This document shows, in pieces, positions 5,496 to 6,285 of a stretch of 6,285 nt of DNA. The DNA lies in contig JAQBVK010000144.1 of the NCBI GenBank assembly GCA_027623585.1, forward strand, positions 1 through 6,285, in the 5' to 3' direction. Made by a program: the position numbers and the translations under genes. Origin of the DNA: Planctomycetota bacterium (GTDB lineage Bacteria; Planctomycetota; UBA1135). The first letter of the stretch is position 1, and each line of letters begins with the position of its first letter. The notes under the pieces were generated by a model. It was not told where the DNA came from. It worked only from the letters and a program-made list of their open reading frames with translations, and ran no database searches.

Positions 5496-6285
5496 GCTTC
5501 GGCCGGCCGCGTCTGCGGCTCGAGGAGCGCGTTCACGAACTGCTCGGAGTCGAAGACCTCCAGGTCCTGCATGCCTTCGCCGACGCCGACGAAGAGCACG
5601 GGAAGATCCAATTCGCGGCCGATCGAAAGCGTGGCGCCGCCCTTCGCGGTGCCGTCGAGTTTGGTCAACAACACGCCCCCGACCGGGACCGCCTCCCGGA
5701 AGCGGCGTGCTTGTTGGATGGCGTTCTGGCCGGTGGTCGCATCGAGGACCAACACCACGTGGTGCGGTGCGCCGGGGATCACGCGGTTCAGCACGCGGCC
5801 GATCTTCTCCAGTTCCGCCATCAAATTCTTCTGGGTGTGGAGACGGCCGGCGGTGTCCACCACGAGGTAGTCGCTCTTGCGGGCGACGGCGGCTTGCGCC
5901 GCATCGTGTGCGACGGCCGCTGGATCGGCGCCGGGCGCGCCCTTCACCAGCGGCGCCTTCGCGCGTTCGCACCAGACTTCGAGTTGCTCGACCGCAGCGG
6001 CGCGGAAGGTGTCGCCGGCCGCCACCAGCACGCTATGACCTTGAGCCGTCAGCCAGTGGACCAGTTTGGCGATCGAAGTGGTCTTGCCGCTTCCATTCAC
6101 GCCGACCACGAGCACGACGGTGGGACCGGAATCGGCGCGCGCGAGCGGTTCGCCTTCGGGACCTCGCACCAGCTCGCTGAGACGCTCACGCAGCCAACCG
6201 CCGATCTCGCGCGGATGCGAGAAGCGTCCGGACTTCAGCGCGGCTTCGGCTTCCTCCAGCAGTTCGCCCGCCAGCGGGCCGACGT
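5492..6285 (-). CDS. ftsY: Signal recognition particle receptor FtsY (5' end beyond the window)
   Basis: FtsY is the SRP receptor GTPase. It binds the Ffh-4.5S RNA-ribosome complex at the inner membrane and hands nascent membrane proteins to SecYEG. The visible 263 residues hold the end of the helical N domain (LAGELLEEAEAALKSGRF onward) and a complete G domain. All motifs are present: P-loop GVNGSGKTT, DTFRAAAVEQL, DTAGRLHTQKNLM, the base-specificity TKLDGTAKGG, and GVGEGMQDLEVFDSEQFVNALL near the end. DTFRAAA and DTAGRLHTQKNLM distinguish FtsY from Ffh, and no M domain follows. The tail EPQTRPAEA is slightly longer than in many homologues. The reading frame stays open to the right edge, so the real start and any acidic A domain are outside; internal codons around 6169 should not be taken as the start. 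Its stop overlaps the start of the ligase gene (GTGA). Confidence 0.97.
   Translation of the reverse strand, partial: VGPLAGELLEEAEAALKSGRFSHPREIGGWLRERLSELVRGPEGEPLARADSGPTVVLVVGVNGSGKTTSIAKLVHWLTAQGHSVLVAAGDTFRAAAVEQLEVWCERAKAPLVKGAPGADPAAVAHDAAQAAVARKSDYLVVDTAGRLHTQKNLMAELEKIGRVLNRVIPGAPHHVVLVLDATTGQNAIQQARRFREAVPVGGVLLTKLDGTAKGGATLSIGRELDLPVLFVGVGEGMQDLEVFDSEQFVNALLEPQTRPAEA

Noticed and set aside
5496..5972. An open frame extends the ligase reading frame upstream by 159 codons.
   Set aside because: It runs over the conserved G domain of ftsY in another frame. Its translation is Arg/Gly/Pro-rich low-complexity shadow sequence, and GTG 5495 gives a natural start overlapping the ftsY stop.

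Overview
This is a GC-rich window from a bacterium with a diderm envelope. The evidence for the envelope is a lipoprotein-type secretion signal, two SurA/PpiD-like envelope chaperone relatives and an O-antigen-ligase-family membrane protein. The sequence alone does not fix the phylum. A Planctomycetota- or Myxococcota/deltaproteobacteria-like origin is a guess from base composition and protein style, with no marker gene behind it. I see no mobile element, CRISPR array, tRNA, rRNA or phage gene.

Plus strand, 1-3521. A few codons of an upstream reading frame end at 27. A predicted lipoprotein of the SurA/parvulin-like type (33-938) follows. Next comes scpB (about 922-1626), the ScpB subunit of the SMC-ScpA-ScpB chromosome condensation complex. 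Its start overlaps the 3' end of the lipoprotein gene and appears to be a TTG. A 103-bp gap (1627-1729) holds a possible hairpin and a possible -10 box. It precedes a single-pass, membrane-anchored SurA_N/PpiD-like protein (1794-3521). Just upstream of that gene, 1730-1778 looks like its true N-terminus in a different frame, so a one-base frameshift is suspected.

Minus strand, 6285-3534. ftsY, the SRP receptor GTPase, is cut by the right edge and ends at 5492. It overlaps by a GTGA junction with a 653-residue polytopic protein (5495-3534) that has O-antigen ligase (Wzy_C/WaaL-type) signatures and a helical, TPR-like C-terminal extension. This gene carries a nine-base homopolymer.

The two gene sets converge at 3521/3534. 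A 20-bp near-perfect palindrome there contains both stop codons and probably acts as a compact bidirectional terminator. The overall picture is housekeeping: protein targeting to the membrane (FtsY), envelope protein folding (the two SurA/PpiD-like proteins), surface glycan assembly (the ligase) and chromosome segregation (ScpB). I found no convincing undescribed system. The observations most worth checking are the likely frameshift, the shared-stop palindrome, the poly-C tract in the ligase gene and the ligase-repeat fusion.
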